Source of the DNA: Halorubrum salipaludis
GTDB lineage: Archaea; Halobacteriota; Halobacteria; Halobacteriales; Haloferacaceae
DNA length: 64,000 nt
Assembly: GCF_002286985.1 (NCBI RefSeq)
Contig: NZ_NSKC01000001.1
Coordinates: 62,001-126,000 of the forward strand
Direction: 5' to 3'
Positions 8,170 through 17,341 of the stretch are shown piece by piece (position 1 is the first letter of the stretch; every line of letters begins with the position of its first letter). The position numbers and the translations under genes were made by a program. The notes beneath the pieces were generated by a model, which saw only the letters and a list, made by a program, of their open reading frames with translations, did not search any database and was not told the DNA's origin.

Positions 8170-8835
8170 ATGAACTCGACCCGGCGACGGTACCTTCGCG
8201 GCCTCGGCGGCGCGGGAGCCGGTACGATCGCCTGTCTCGCGGGCTGTACCTCCGGGGCGCCCGGTGACGGCTCCGACGGCGACGATGGCCCCCCGGGATC
8301 GGGCGACGGCGGGAACTGCCAGGATGTCGGCGGCACGCGACCCGAGGGAACGGGCGGTCCGGGCGTGACCCTCACCGCGGTCGACGACGATCCGGACCTG
8401 CCGGTCGAACTCCAAGTCGACGTCGAGGTCGTCCGCGAGGCGGCGACGCCCGAGCATCCGCCCCGACTCCGGACGACGCTCACGAACGCGGGCGACGACC
8501 CGATCCGGGTCGGGGAGGGACGGGCCGTCCACTTCGAGTACGTCGCCGACGACTGCGACGCGCTGACGCTCCTGCCCGGCGACGGCGAGTTCCCGGCCGA
8601 GCCCGACTGCTGGCGGCTCACCGAGCGGATCGCGGTGACCGAGGAGTACCAGACGTTCGAGATCGACGCCGGCGAATCGAGCACTCGCCCGGTCGACTGC
8701 TACGCGACGCCCACCGACGGCGACGCCTGTCTCCCCGTCGGCGAGTACCGGTTCGAGACGACCGTCTCGGTCGTGTCCGAGGACGCCGAACCGCAGTCGT
8801 CGGCGCAGTGGGGGTTCTCCGTCCTGTTGGAGTGA
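8170..8835 (+). CDS. Tat-exported lipoprotein of unknown function
   Basis: A 221-residue protein with a twin-arginine signal (TRRRYLRGLGG, residues 3-13) and a lipobox LAGC with Cys at about residue 19, so it should be exported folded and lipid-anchored. A Gly/Asp-rich linker precedes a beta-rich domain (residues 60-221) containing several cysteines (for example DDCDALTLL, EPDCWRL, VDCYATP, DACLP), which may form disulfides. It has no recognisable binding motif and its neighbours are unrelated. Confidence 0.75.
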   Translation: MNSTRRRYLRGLGGAGAGTIACLAGCTSGAPGDGSDGDDGPPGSGDGGNCQDVGGTRPEGTGGPGVTLTAVDDDPDLPVELQVDVEVVREAATPEHPPRLRTTLTNAGDDPIRVGEGRAVHFEYVADDCDALTLLPGDGEFPAEPDCWRLTERIAVTEEYQTFEIDAGESSTRPVDCYATPTDGDACLPVGEYRFETTVSVVSEDAEPQSSAQWGFSVLLE

Positions 8836-9084
8836 GCGTGGAACTGATCGACAGACGTAGTCTCAGGCGGGGGTGACGTTCCGAGTTTTGTATCTTAGAA
8901 GCAAATCTATCTGGAGTCTGGCCCACTGTTCGTTTGAGTAAGCGGTATCTCAGTCACTAAACTCACATTCTCCTGGTGAGCAAAAATCGAATATCTATCC
9001 TCGACGTGATCCGCGCATTTTGTCTGCTATCCACAATCTGATCAGCACCCGCAATTTAATCAGGGTACTAACACATTTTCGACT

Positions 9085-11763
9085 ATGGCCCTCGACAAGC
9101 CCGAGGAGATAATCCGGGTGTGGGATTCGTATGCTGACGCCGAGTTTCGCTATGCAAGTTCTGATGGAACGGTTCACGACCACGGGGAACAGAATTCGAA
9201 GCGTCGAGAGCAGCTTCCCACGCGAATTGACATTCTTAATCGGTTTCTTGACCGCGAGATAGACCTCAAAACGTTCAGGAGTGAAATGGTGAGCGCGGAG
9301 GCAAGTAACCGGCTCTGGGGGTTCAGCGGTACAAGCGGTGGGATGTTTCTAAATATGCTCATTTCAACAGCAGAACCCGACCACGAGCCGGAACTGCCGG
9401 CACTACTCAGAGAGCTTCTGATCGCACCTGAAAATAAAGACGCTGCCGGTGAGAAAATACGGAGACTAGAGCGACGGGTCGAAGATATTCGCTCTAGGAT
9501 AGACAACGTCCAGAAGGCACCGCATGCTGGCTCTATCCCGTATTTCCTCTCGTACTTTTGGCAACTGCAAGAGCCTGACACGTACCCTATATACTACAAG
9601 TCAATCCGGGATGCGCTTTCAAATCTCGATATCTGGGAGCCAGGTGGTGATTACGCCGAGGACTACATCGAGTTCTGGAAACTGAACGAGGAAATTCGCG
9701 ATGCTATTGAGACTCATACCGGCGACGAGATCCACCTGTGGGATATCGAGCGTCTATGTCTTTACTGGCTGAATAAGGAAATGATAGACGAGCCGGAGAC
9801 AGCGCAGTACTTCTGGATTAACTCCGCCAGTACAGGATGGTATCAAGAAGGCGGCGAGGCGTTTTATAAAACAACCCAGGCCGACGGGACGGAACGGCGC
9901 AATATCGAGGCCTACGAGCAAGCGCGGCCCGGCGATCAGGTCCTCGTGTACCGAAACGCCCCAAGACAAGCAATCGTCGGAAAAGCGCGAGTCACAGAGG
10001 GGCTCCACGAGGAGTATGTCGAATCATACGACGGCCCAGCCGAGGGTATCACGATCACTTGGGATCGATCACTCGAAGGGGTCGAATGGGACGACATTAC
10101 ACGTCTTCCACAACTCGAAGGCAACCCCGTCGTCGAGTCAAACAACCCGTACGTGGTCACCGAGCTTTCCGAGGATGCTTACACTACACTACTACGGCTC
10201 GCTGAGGCGGGAGGGCCGAACCACTACTGGGTGACCTCTAACCACCGACAGTGGGACGTTCAGTCGATGACCGAAGGCGAGGAGATCTTCTACACTGCAT
10301 TCAGCGAAGCGGGGGCCCCTCGAAACCAACAGGAGGCCTTCGAGGCTGCTGGGGCGGGTGACCCCGTGCTGTTCTATGCGTCAGCGCCAACCAGCGCTAT
10401 CGTTGGAGAAGGGACTGTTGTCGAGGGGTTACACACAGAGCAGACTGAAAGCCATGAGGAGCCAGTCGAAGGCGTCACTATTCGCTACGATGGGTCGATT
10501 GAGCCGTTAGACTGGAGCACGGTCGAGTCCATGCCGGAATTGGCCGACACTACGGTTGTCCGAACAAACGGACGGGGAGCGATCTTCTCGCTTTCCGAAG
10601 AGGCATTCAAGGCGCTTCGGCACGAGAACCCGCTCGAGGACCGGATCGAATCCCTCCGTGAACGGTTAGCCCGTCTTTCAGTCTCAGTTGATCTGCCCGA
10701 CGAGCTTTATTACGAGTCCGAAGACGAGCTTCAACGGCAGATACAGGCATCGCTAAACTCTGGAAAGCACATTATCTTCACCGGACCACCCGGAACGGGA
10801 AAGACGAAGTTGGCAAAACACGTCTGCGAGCGAGTTGTGGCTACCCAAGGGGAACTCGTGGACGATTATCGGTTCACCACGGCGACAGCCGAATGGACGA
10901 CCTTCGATACTATTGGTGGATACGTACCGAACCGAACAGCAGAGGGGGATGAGCTGGTGTTCCAGCCGCGAATCTTTCTGGACTGCTTCCGGCGAGATGG
11001 AGAAATCAGGAACGAGTGGCTGGTGATCGACGAGATCAACCGCTCCGACATCGACAAGGCGTTCGGGCAGCTGTTTTCAGTGCTCTCAGGTGACACAGTC
11101 CAACTCCCGTACGAACGTGATAAACCGGTCGAAATCGCGTCACTCGATGAGTCCACCTCGGAAGAACGCCTGGAGTCAATCGTTACAACCCCAGATATCT
11201 TCCCAGTCACGCCGTCGTGGCGTCTCCTGGCTACGATGAACACCTACGACAAAACGTCGCTCTACGAGCTCTCGTACGCGTTTATGCGCCGCTTCAATTT
11301 CGTCCACGTCGGAGTTCCTCCGCTCGAAAAGGACGGACAAGTTCGGACCTCACTGTTGGACCCGAACGAAGACGAGAACTATGCAACAGCGTGGATCGAG
11401 GCTGACGAGTCACTACGAGACGTACTGGAGACGGCACACAAACAGACCGCCGTGGTCTGGCACAAAGTGAACCAGCACCAGACAATCGGCCCGTCCATTG
11501 TTCGTGATATCCTGGGGTACCTCACGGCGGCGGGCCCAGACGTGCCCACTGACCCCGGTCCGGCACTCACTGACGCAGTCGTGGCGCTGGTGTTCCCGCA
11601 GCTCGAAGGAATGGCCCCACAGGCACAGCGCAGCCTCGTCGACTCCCTGACCGCGACCGGCGTTCAGACTGAATCGGGGCCGATTGATCTCACCTTGGAC
11701 GGGGATCGACTCGAGCGAAAAGCCGAAGACTTCTTCGACCTCCCACCGCGCACCGATGAATAA
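9085..11763 (+). CDS. McrB-like AAA+ GTPase with two EVE domains
   Basis: An 892-residue protein. A helical N-terminal region (about 1-235) precedes two consecutive EVE/PUA-like domains (about 240-375, starting QYFWINSASTGWY, and 378-510, starting NHYWVTSNHRQWD); each keeps the pattern GDxVLxYxxxPxxAIVGxxxVxEGLH. EVE domains read modified bases. The C-terminal AAA+ module has Walker A GPPGTGKT (about 567), Walker B WLVIDEINRSD (about 645) and MNTYDKTSLYELSYAFMRRF (about 716), as in McrB. With the next gene it forms a type IV (modification-dependent) restriction system. GC content is lower than in its neighbours, suggesting transfer. A TATA-like AATTTAATC lies about 27 bp upstream. Confidence 0.88.
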   Translation: MALDKPEEIIRVWDSYADAEFRYASSDGTVHDHGEQNSKRREQLPTRIDILNRFLDREIDLKTFRSEMVSAEASNRLWGFSGTSGGMFLNMLISTAEPDHEPELPALLRELLIAPENKDAAGEKIRRLERRVEDIRSRIDNVQKAPHAGSIPYFLSYFWQLQEPDTYPIYYKSIRDALSNLDIWEPGGDYAEDYIEFWKLNEEIRDAIETHTGDEIHLWDIERLCLYWLNKEMIDEPETAQYFWINSASTGWYQEGGEAFYKTTQADGTERRNIEAYEQARPGDQVLVYRNAPRQAIVGKARVTEGLHEEYVESYDGPAEGITITWDRSLEGVEWDDITRLPQLEGNPVVESNNPYVVTELSEDAYTTLLRLAEAGGPNHYWVTSNHRQWDVQSMTEGEEIFYTAFSEAGAPRNQQEAFEAAGAGDPVLFYASAPTSAIVGEGTVVEGLHTEQTESHEEPVEGVTIRYDGSIEPLDWSTVESMPELADTTVVRTNGRGAIFSLSEEAFKALRHENPLEDRIESLRERLARLSVSVDLPDELYYESEDELQRQIQASLNSGKHIIFTGPPGTGKTKLAKHVCERVVATQGELVDDYRFTTATAEWTTFDTIGGYVPNRTAEGDELVFQPRIFLDCFRRDGEIRNEWLVIDEINRSDIDKAFGQLFSVLSGDTVQLPYERDKPVEIASLDESTSEERLESIVTTPDIFPVTPSWRLLATMNTYDKTSLYELSYAFMRRFNFVHVGVPPLEKDGQVRTSLLDPNEDENYATAWIEADESLRDVLETAHKQTAVVWHKVNQHQTIGPSIVRDILGYLTAAGPDVPTDPGPALTDAVVALVFPQLEGMAPQAQRSLVDSLTATGVQTESGPIDLTLDGDRLERKAEDFFDLPPRTDE

Positions 11764-13090
11764 GCTGGGGCGACAAGCGCTGGTCGATGGCGTCCAACAG
11801 GAGCTAGTCACATATCTACGGAACGGGACGGTCAACGATCGGGCCGTCGCGCGGTGGCTCGACATAACCGACCTGAACATTGAAAACCTCGATCGGCTCA
11901 AACGGATCCATTTCTGTCTCAGCGACGACGTCGTCGAGTTCGCAGCGCAGCTTCAGGAACGACTCCGGCGTGTCAAGACCGCAAACCAGCGCGAGCGCGA
12001 GATCACTCGGGGGGAAGTCCGTGGCGCGGTCGACTGGCCGGCGACGACACGGCTCCGATACGCCGATCAATCCGGCGACCGAACAAAATTCGCCTGCAAG
12101 ACGCCGTATACAGAGTATAACATCGACCAGAACCTCGTCCTCAAGAAGCTGCTTTGGACGATCCACTCTACTGTCGACGAGGACATCGCTGCAATCGAGT
12201 ACGACTGGCGAACAGATGCCTGGTCAGACGAACAGATCGCAGCGTTCGACCGGACATACGGCAGGAACGTCCACTTGAGCCGTATCCGTAACGGAGCCGA
12301 CATCCGCGTCACACCACGGATGCTCAACACAGCGCGACGGTCGCGACAGGCGCTGTACACCGATGCGTTCACCCTTTATGATCGGTACCAGCGCTTACTG
12401 ACTGGAGCCTACGAAGACCCAGACATCTCGGAACTGCTATCGGACACGCTCGTGGTCCCCGAACGCCTCCCGCGACTCTTCGAACTCTTCTGTGTATTCC
12501 GGCTGCTGCGCGGGCTTCGATCGCAGGCGTTCCAGCTCCAACCCATTGAGACGGGAAGCAGCCAGTTAGCCGTCCTCCAGGACGAGAATCACACTGTCAA
12601 CGTCTATCACGATCGAAGTGGGAGCCTTTCCTTCCACGTTCCACTATCCGAACTCGACGGGATAGAGGCAGACTACGCCAAACGCGTCAGAAACGCCCAG
12701 AACCAGCACCAGCAGCTGACCAAGGCATTTCTTGACAATAGTACCGAACCCTCGCTGTTCCACGGGCGGCCTGACCTTGTGATCGAGGTCTACGATGGGG
12801 AAGCTAAGGGCACACCTGGAGCGATCGTTCTCGGCGAAATAAAGTACAGTGATAGGCAACAGACGTTCACTCGAGGGCTCGAAGAGCTGCTGAAGTACAT
12901 GGAATTCGTACAGAAAGCCGATTGCGGGTATCTGTCCGAGCGAGACACTGAGATGCTGGGGCTGCTGATAACGGATGCCGTCGAGGTAAACGACGCTTCT
13001 CCAGCCGGTGGCCAGGTTACCCACATTTCTGCGCAGGATCTCCTCACAGGCAACACTCCAACAGGTTGGATTCCGGAGGCGGTACGGTAG
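11756..13090 (+). CDS. McrC-like PD-(D/E)XK nuclease subunit
   Basis: A 444-residue protein starting within the end of the McrB-like gene (8-bp overlap, ATGAATAA), so the two are translationally coupled. About residues 335-362 contain GRPDLVIEV followed by VLGEIKYSD, the D-xn-E-x-K active site of PD-(D/E)XK nucleases, then helices. McrC proteins supply this nuclease to hexameric McrB. The N-terminal half is helical and charged and not recognisably McrC-like, so it may be a divergent or haloarchaeal-specific partner. An in-frame start at 11684 would lie within the upstream gene and is not used. Confidence 0.8.
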   Translation: MNKLGRQALVDGVQQELVTYLRNGTVNDRAVARWLDITDLNIENLDRLKRIHFCLSDDVVEFAAQLQERLRRVKTANQREREITRGEVRGAVDWPATTRLRYADQSGDRTKFACKTPYTEYNIDQNLVLKKLLWTIHSTVDEDIAAIEYDWRTDAWSDEQIAAFDRTYGRNVHLSRIRNGADIRVTPRMLNTARRSRQALYTDAFTLYDRYQRLLTGAYEDPDISELLSDTLVVPERLPRLFELFCVFRLLRGLRSQAFQLQPIETGSSQLAVLQDENHTVNVYHDRSGSLSFHVPLSELDGIEADYAKRVRNAQNQHQQLTKAFLDNSTEPSLFHGRPDLVIEVYDGEAKGTPGAIVLGEIKYSDRQQTFTRGLEELLKYMEFVQKADCGYLSERDTEMLGLLITDAVEVNDASPAGGQVTHISAQDLLTGNTPTGWIPEAVR

Positions 13091-13165
13091 CCCAATAATC
13101 GCCCGAGTTGCCGTGATTGTGACCAACGCGGTGCCATAGCGCGACCGCGAGATGGCGGAGTGAAC

Positions 13166-13300
13166 GCTCCGGAACTACAGGAAGGCGTTCCCGAAGTTCT
13201 TCCGGTACCACGACCGCGAGTGGGTGGAGGGCATCGAGATCGGCTGGATCTCCGACTGGAGAGCGCAGACGCCGGCGTGTGAGGACTCTGGACTCCGAGT
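13166..13300 (+). pseudogene. Possible tyrosine-integrase remnant next to tRNA-Gln
   Basis: A short open stretch after an in-frame TGA encodes TLRNYRKAFPKFFRYHDREW then VEGIEIGWISDW. The pattern resembles the SAM-like core-binding domain of haloarchaeal phage-type integrases (T-[LV]-R-N-Y-R-x-A-x-x-x-F-F). No catalytic domain is present. It abuts the 3' end of the tRNA-Gln gene, a typical integration target, and follows the lower-GC restriction cassette. Identification as an integrase is an inference from a short segment. Confidence 0.4.
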
Positions 13301-13303
13301 ACA

Positions 13304-13454
13304 TAGTCCCGGGCGGATTCGAACCGCCGTCAATGGCTGACTTCGGGCATCCGACGGGCGTCTCCGAAGAGACGAACCGTGATCGCGTCTCGACCGCGAA
13401 CGCGGACGGATTCCCTCCAAAGGCCATTATGATTGGCCACTACACCACGGGACT
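13304..13454 (-). tRNA. tRNA-Gln (TTG anticodon) with intron
   Basis: The acceptor arms AGTCCCG and CGGGACT pair perfectly with discriminator A. The T arm is GGCGGTTCGAATCCGCC. The anticodon loop reads CTTTGGA, giving TTG (Gln). Exon 1 is 13454-13417 and exon 2 is 13338-13304, giving a 73-nt mature tRNA. The 78-nt intron (13416-13339) sits after position 37, the usual site of bulge-helix-bulge introns; intron-containing tRNA-Gln(UUG) is known in Haloferax. Exon junctions were placed by eye. Confidence 0.88.
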
Positions 13455-13581
13455 GCACTCGACGGTTGCCCGCCCGCACTCAAGTAGGTTACTTTCCCGA
13501 CCCTTCGCCGCCGGCCGGTCGCGGCGTCCCCGGCACGCCGGATCGCCGGAGTGACGTGCGACGCTCGCCGACCGCCCTCGT

Positions 13582-14484
13582 ATGGCGACCATCCTCGTCA
13601 CGGGCAGTTGCGGCGGCGTCGGGAGCTGGACCGTCGACCACTTCGCCGACGCCGGCCACGAGGTCGTCGGCGTCGACCGGCGGACGCCGCCGGGGACCCG
13701 CGAGAACGCCGCGTTCAAGGCCGCGGACCTGACCGATTACGGCGAGACGCGACAGCTCGTCGAGGCCGCCGACCCGGACGCCGTGGTCCACCTCGCGGCG
13801 ATCCCGGACCCCGAGAGCCACGCCGGCTCGCGCGTCTTCGAGAACAACGTTGTCAGCACCTACAACGTCCTCGACGCCGCGGGTGCAGTCGGCGCGCGGA
13901 TCGCGTGGGCGTCGAGCGAGAGCCTCTACGGGACCGTCTTCGCCGAGGACGACTGGCTCCCGGACGCTCTCCCGATCGACGAGGCGACCCCGACCCAGCC
14001 GGAGGACCCCTACGGCCTCTCGAAGGTCGTCGGCGAGGAGGTCGCGGCACGGGTCGCCCGCCGGTACGGCGTCTCCGCCGTCTCGCTGCGGGCGTCGTGG
14101 GTGACCTACCCCGGATCCGGTGAGACCCGCACTGCCCGGGAGGCGTTCGATCCGGAGACCGCCGAGCCGAGCGGGAACTGCTGGTCGTACGTCGACGTGC
14201 GCGACCTCGTCGCCGCCGTCGAGGCCGCGATCGCACCGGACGCTCCCGAACCCCCGATCGAGGGCCACGAGGCGGTGCTCGTCGTCGCGGCGGAGAACTT
14301 CCTCGGGCGCGACACGGCCGCCGCGATCGAGGCGGTCCGCGGCGAGCTCCCCGACGACTGCGACCTCGCGGGCGACGAGTCCGTCTTCGACTGCTCGAAG
14401 GCGAAGCGACTGCTCGGCTGGGAGCCCGCGCACTCCTGGCGCGAGGCGGAGGACGCCGACATCCCGGGGCCGTCGTTCCTGTAG
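13582..14484 (+). CDS. NAD-dependent epimerase/dehydratase (extended SDR)
   Basis: A 300-residue extended short-chain dehydrogenase. Its N-terminal NAD(P) loop is TGSCGGVGSWTV (G-x-x-G-x-x-G), with Asp at VDRR suggesting NAD preference. The catalytic Tyr/Lys lie in YGLSK (about residues 143-147), with Ser in WASSESLYG. These enzymes modify nucleotide sugars, sugar acids or related substrates; the substrate cannot be told. The gene stands alone. Confidence 0.85.
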   Translation: MATILVTGSCGGVGSWTVDHFADAGHEVVGVDRRTPPGTRENAAFKAADLTDYGETRQLVEAADPDAVVHLAAIPDPESHAGSRVFENNVVSTYNVLDAAGAVGARIAWASSESLYGTVFAEDDWLPDALPIDEATPTQPEDPYGLSKVVGEEVAARVARRYGVSAVSLRASWVTYPGSGETRTAREAFDPETAEPSGNCWSYVDVRDLVAAVEAAIAPDAPEPPIEGHEAVLVVAAENFLGRDTAAAIEAVRGELPDDCDLAGDESVFDCSKAKRLLGWEPAHSWREAEDADIPGPSFL

Positions 14485-14540
14485 TCGGAACCGGGAAGGC
14501 GGAAAAGCGATCGGGAGAGACGGGCGACGGAAGCGAGGCG

Positions 14541-15983
14541 TCAGTCCGTCTCGTCCGGCGACTCGGACTCGCCCTCGTCGGGAGCGCGACCGTCGGACGA
14601 CAGCGTCGGACTCACGTCGGCGTCGACCCACGCGTCCTCCTCGTCGGGCACCGGGGGCGCGCCGGCCGGCTCCGCGGGGGGCAGCCGGTCTGCGGGGACG
14701 GTCCCCGGGTCGTGGCCGGCCCGCGTCCACTTGCCGGCGCGGGACACGTCGTCGTCGATCGCCGCGGAGCCGCCCGGCACGCCGTCTCCGGCGGTCGCCC
14801 CGTCGCCGGGCGCCCCGTCCTCGGCGGTCTCCTCCTCCCCGACGACTGCGCCCGCGGCGCCCGCGACCGCGTCCCCGCCGGCCGCGTCTCTCTCCGCCTC
14901 GGTCTCGCCGGCGAGCGCCGGGGGCGTGTACGTGAACACGAACTCGTCGGTCACGGCGTGGAACGCCCCCGTCGCCGGATCCTCGACGACCCCGGTGTCG
15001 TTGTCGATCGCGAAGTCGACCAGGTCGCGGAGCGTCGACGCCTCCGCCTCGGGACGCTCGTGGACCGACGCGGGGAGCCGGATCGCCGTGATCCACTCCG
15101 CGAACTCGGCGCGGTCGTCCCGGTACGAGAGGTACTCGCGTTCGGCCGGCGTGAGCGCGAGGTCGACCTCGCGGCGCGCGTACGCCAGTCCGCCGGCCCC
15201 GGCGAGCCCCGCGAGGAACAGCAGCGGCCCGCCCGCGGAGCGGAGGGGCCCGTAGCTCCGCTCGACGGTGACCGGCTCGGTCTGTTCCGTCGTGTCCGAC
15301 TGGACCCCCGGCTCCGAGACAGTGTACGTGTCGCCGCCGTGATCGAGCGTCATGTCGATCGTCCGCGCGTACGAGGTCGGCTCGCCGTTGATCGTCCCCT
15401 CGACGGTCACGGCGGTCGTGACGAACGCCTCCGTCTCGCCGGGCGAGGCGCCGAGATCCGACTCGATCTCGCTCGCCGTCGCGTCGACCTCGGAGCTGTT
15501 GAGCGCGAACGACGCGGTCGCCGTCTCGCCGGGCTCGACGCCCGAGACCGTCTCCGTCGCCAGCGTCTCCCGCTCGTCCCAGTAGACGGTCCCGCCCTCA
15601 CCCCCGACGTTCCGGATGACGAGCACCGACTCGAAGGAGACGTCCACGTCGCTCGCGGCGTCGGCCGCGTAGCTCGTCTGCACGTCGACGTCGAGCACGG
15701 GCGCGACCTGGGTGAAGTAGGTGTTCCGGCCGTCGAGCACCGTTCCGGTGTCGAACACGGGGTTCGGCTCCGTCACCTCGGCGGAGTGGACGTACTCGGT
15801 CTCGACGGTCAGCGACGAGACGGTCCGGGTCTCGGTCTCGGTCCCCGGGTCGACGTGGGTCGTGTAGACGAGTCCGCCGCCGACCGCCGCGGCGACGAGA
15901 CAGACGGCGAGGATCACGGTGAACTGTGCGTTCAGTACCGCCCGAAGGCGGAGCCGGGTTTCGCTGGGGGGAGTCTCGCTCAT
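14541..15983 (-). CDS. DUF5305-type membrane-anchored protein
   Basis: A 480-residue protein with an N-terminal transmembrane segment (about 20-42, ending in GGGLVYTT) and a beta-rich external domain (about 45-245). A second transmembrane segment (about 250-270, AGGPLLFLAGLAGAGGLAYA) leads to a cytoplasmic tail rich in Gly/Asp/Pro. This layout fits the haloarchaeal DUF5305 family, usually found beside signal peptidase I genes. It ends 4 bp downstream of the signal peptidase stop in the same direction, so the two form an operon, probably for processing or delivery of exported proteins. Confidence 0.78.
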   Translation of the reverse strand: MSETPPSETRLRLRAVLNAQFTVILAVCLVAAAVGGGLVYTTHVDPGTETETRTVSSLTVETEYVHSAEVTEPNPVFDTGTVLDGRNTYFTQVAPVLDVDVQTSYAADAASDVDVSFESVLVIRNVGGEGGTVYWDERETLATETVSGVEPGETATASFALNSSEVDATASEIESDLGASPGETEAFVTTAVTVEGTINGEPTSYARTIDMTLDHGGDTYTVSEPGVQSDTTEQTEPVTVERSYGPLRSAGGPLLFLAGLAGAGGLAYARREVDLALTPAEREYLSYRDDRAEFAEWITAIRLPASVHERPEAEASTLRDLVDFAIDNDTGVVEDPATGAFHAVTDEFVFTYTPPALAGETEAERDAAGGDAVAGAAGAVVGEEETAEDGAPGDGATAGDGVPGGSAAIDDDVSRAGKWTRAGHDPGTVPADRLPPAEPAGAPPVPDEEDAWVDADVSPTLSSDGRAPDEGESESPDETD

Positions 15984-15987
15984 TCGG

Positions 15988-17151
15988 TCACCTGTAGATC
16001 TCGCGGAGGACGCGGCGGTACAGCGGCGGTTTGGCGCGCGATTCGCGGGAGCGTATCCGCGCGGGCTCGCCGCGGAGCAGCAGCAGCCCGAGCCCGACGA
16101 TGCCGCCGCCGAGGAGCCCGTTGATCGCGACCAGCGGGGCCCACGGATGGACCCCGTACAGCTCGTCGATCACGCCGGGCGGCAACACGGCGAGGTACCG
16201 GTGTTCGGCGACGAACAACCGGTAGTAGCCGGTCTCGTCGGGCGCGGTGAGCGTCACCGTCGTCGACGCCTCGCTCCGTCCGCCGACGGCGACGCGCTCG
16301 GGGGCGACGTCGACGCCCGGGCTCTGGGGGGTGACGTACGCGTACACCGGCACCAGCCCGGCGTTCGGGACGACGTACTCCAGCTCCTGGCTCGTGCCGC
16401 GCTCGATGACGGTCGGGTTCTCCGACTCGAACTCGGCGCTCACGACGCCGTACTCCTGGGTCCCGCCCGGGACGACCATCGCGGCGGTCGCGGTCGCCAT
16501 CAACACCAGCGCGAGCACGCCGACGATGGCGAACACCGAGGTGCCGTCGTCCCGAGAGCGGTCGCGCTCTCGCGCCTCGCGGCTCCCGCTGTCGAGGTAC
16601 CAGTCGACCGCGTACGCGACTCCGGAGAGCGCGAAGAGGATGTACGCGAGCCCCTGCGTGCCCTGTAGCGACCGGATCCCGAGCGCGACCGCCAGCCGCG
16701 TCTGGACGGCGTCGAGCGCCGACTGGAACCCCATCGCGACGGTCCCCAAGTGGGGGATGACGACGACCTCCCCGCCGACCTGCAGCGCCTTCGCGACCAC
16801 ATCGGCCTCCTGTACGACGGGTTCGCCGCCGTCCTGGTCCGTGAACGGGTTGTTGTCGCCACGTGTGACGTATCCCCGCTCCGTCTCCTCGACGACGCGG
16901 TGGGTCGTCAGCCCGCCGCCCTGTATCTCTTGGGCGTCGAAGGTCACCACGTCGCCGACGCCGATCCCGCCGGCGATCGGTGCGGGGATCGCGACGAACC
17001 CGTCGCCCGGACTGAGGACGGGCTGCATGCTGCCCGTCTCGACGTAGCTCAGGAGCACCGGCTGCCCGAGGTACTGCCCCACGACCAGCGAGGCGACGAC
17101 GAGCACGGCGGCGATCTGCAGCGTTATCGAGAGGGTGCGTTTGAGTGACAT
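15988..17151 (-). CDS. Archaeal signal peptidase I with C-terminal membrane extension
   Basis: A 387-residue protein. Residues 1-165 carry an S26B signal peptidase: an N-terminal TM, catalytic Ser in VETGSMQPVL (about residue 41), His in LTTHRVVEE and Asp in TRGDNNPFTD; archaeal enzymes use Ser-His-Asp instead of Ser-Lys. The rest adds further transmembrane segments and a beta-rich external region, ending in a TM and basic tail (RRVLREIYR). The extension suggests a specialised peptidase like bacterial SipW, consistent with DUF5305 and DUF1102-type genes nearby. A TATA-like ATTTATAAC lies about 105 bp upstream, implying a leader. Confidence 0.88.
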   Translation of the reverse strand: MSLKRTLSITLQIAAVLVVASLVVGQYLGQPVLLSYVETGSMQPVLSPGDGFVAIPAPIAGGIGVGDVVTFDAQEIQGGGLTTHRVVEETERGYVTRGDNNPFTDQDGGEPVVQEADVVAKALQVGGEVVVIPHLGTVAMGFQSALDAVQTRLAVALGIRSLQGTQGLAYILFALSGVAYAVDWYLDSGSREARERDRSRDDGTSVFAIVGVLALVLMATATAAMVVPGGTQEYGVVSAEFESENPTVIERGTSQELEYVVPNAGLVPVYAYVTPQSPGVDVAPERVAVGGRSEASTTVTLTAPDETGYYRLFVAEHRYLAVLPPGVIDELYGVHPWAPLVAINGLLGGGIVGLGLLLLRGEPARIRSRESRAKPPLYRRVLREIYR

Positions 17152-17341
17152 GGGTCGTGTCTCGGCGGTCGAGCGACGCGGTCCGTCGTCGGTCGGCGAC
17201 CCGCGGTCACCGATCGATCCGTCGATCGGTCGTCACCCGAGAATGTCATCGATACGTTATAAATTCGTGGTTCGGCGCAGGCGGCGACGGGCGATGACGG
17301 GGGTGAGGGCGACGACGAGCGGCGGGGGCGCCGAGGGACCG

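Noticed and set aside
8860-8880. Possible attL matching the 3' end of tRNA-Gln (GTAGTCTCAGGCGG against ATAGTCCCGGGCGG)
   Set aside because: 11 of 14 bases match in a GC-rich region; too weak to claim as an attachment site without comparative data.
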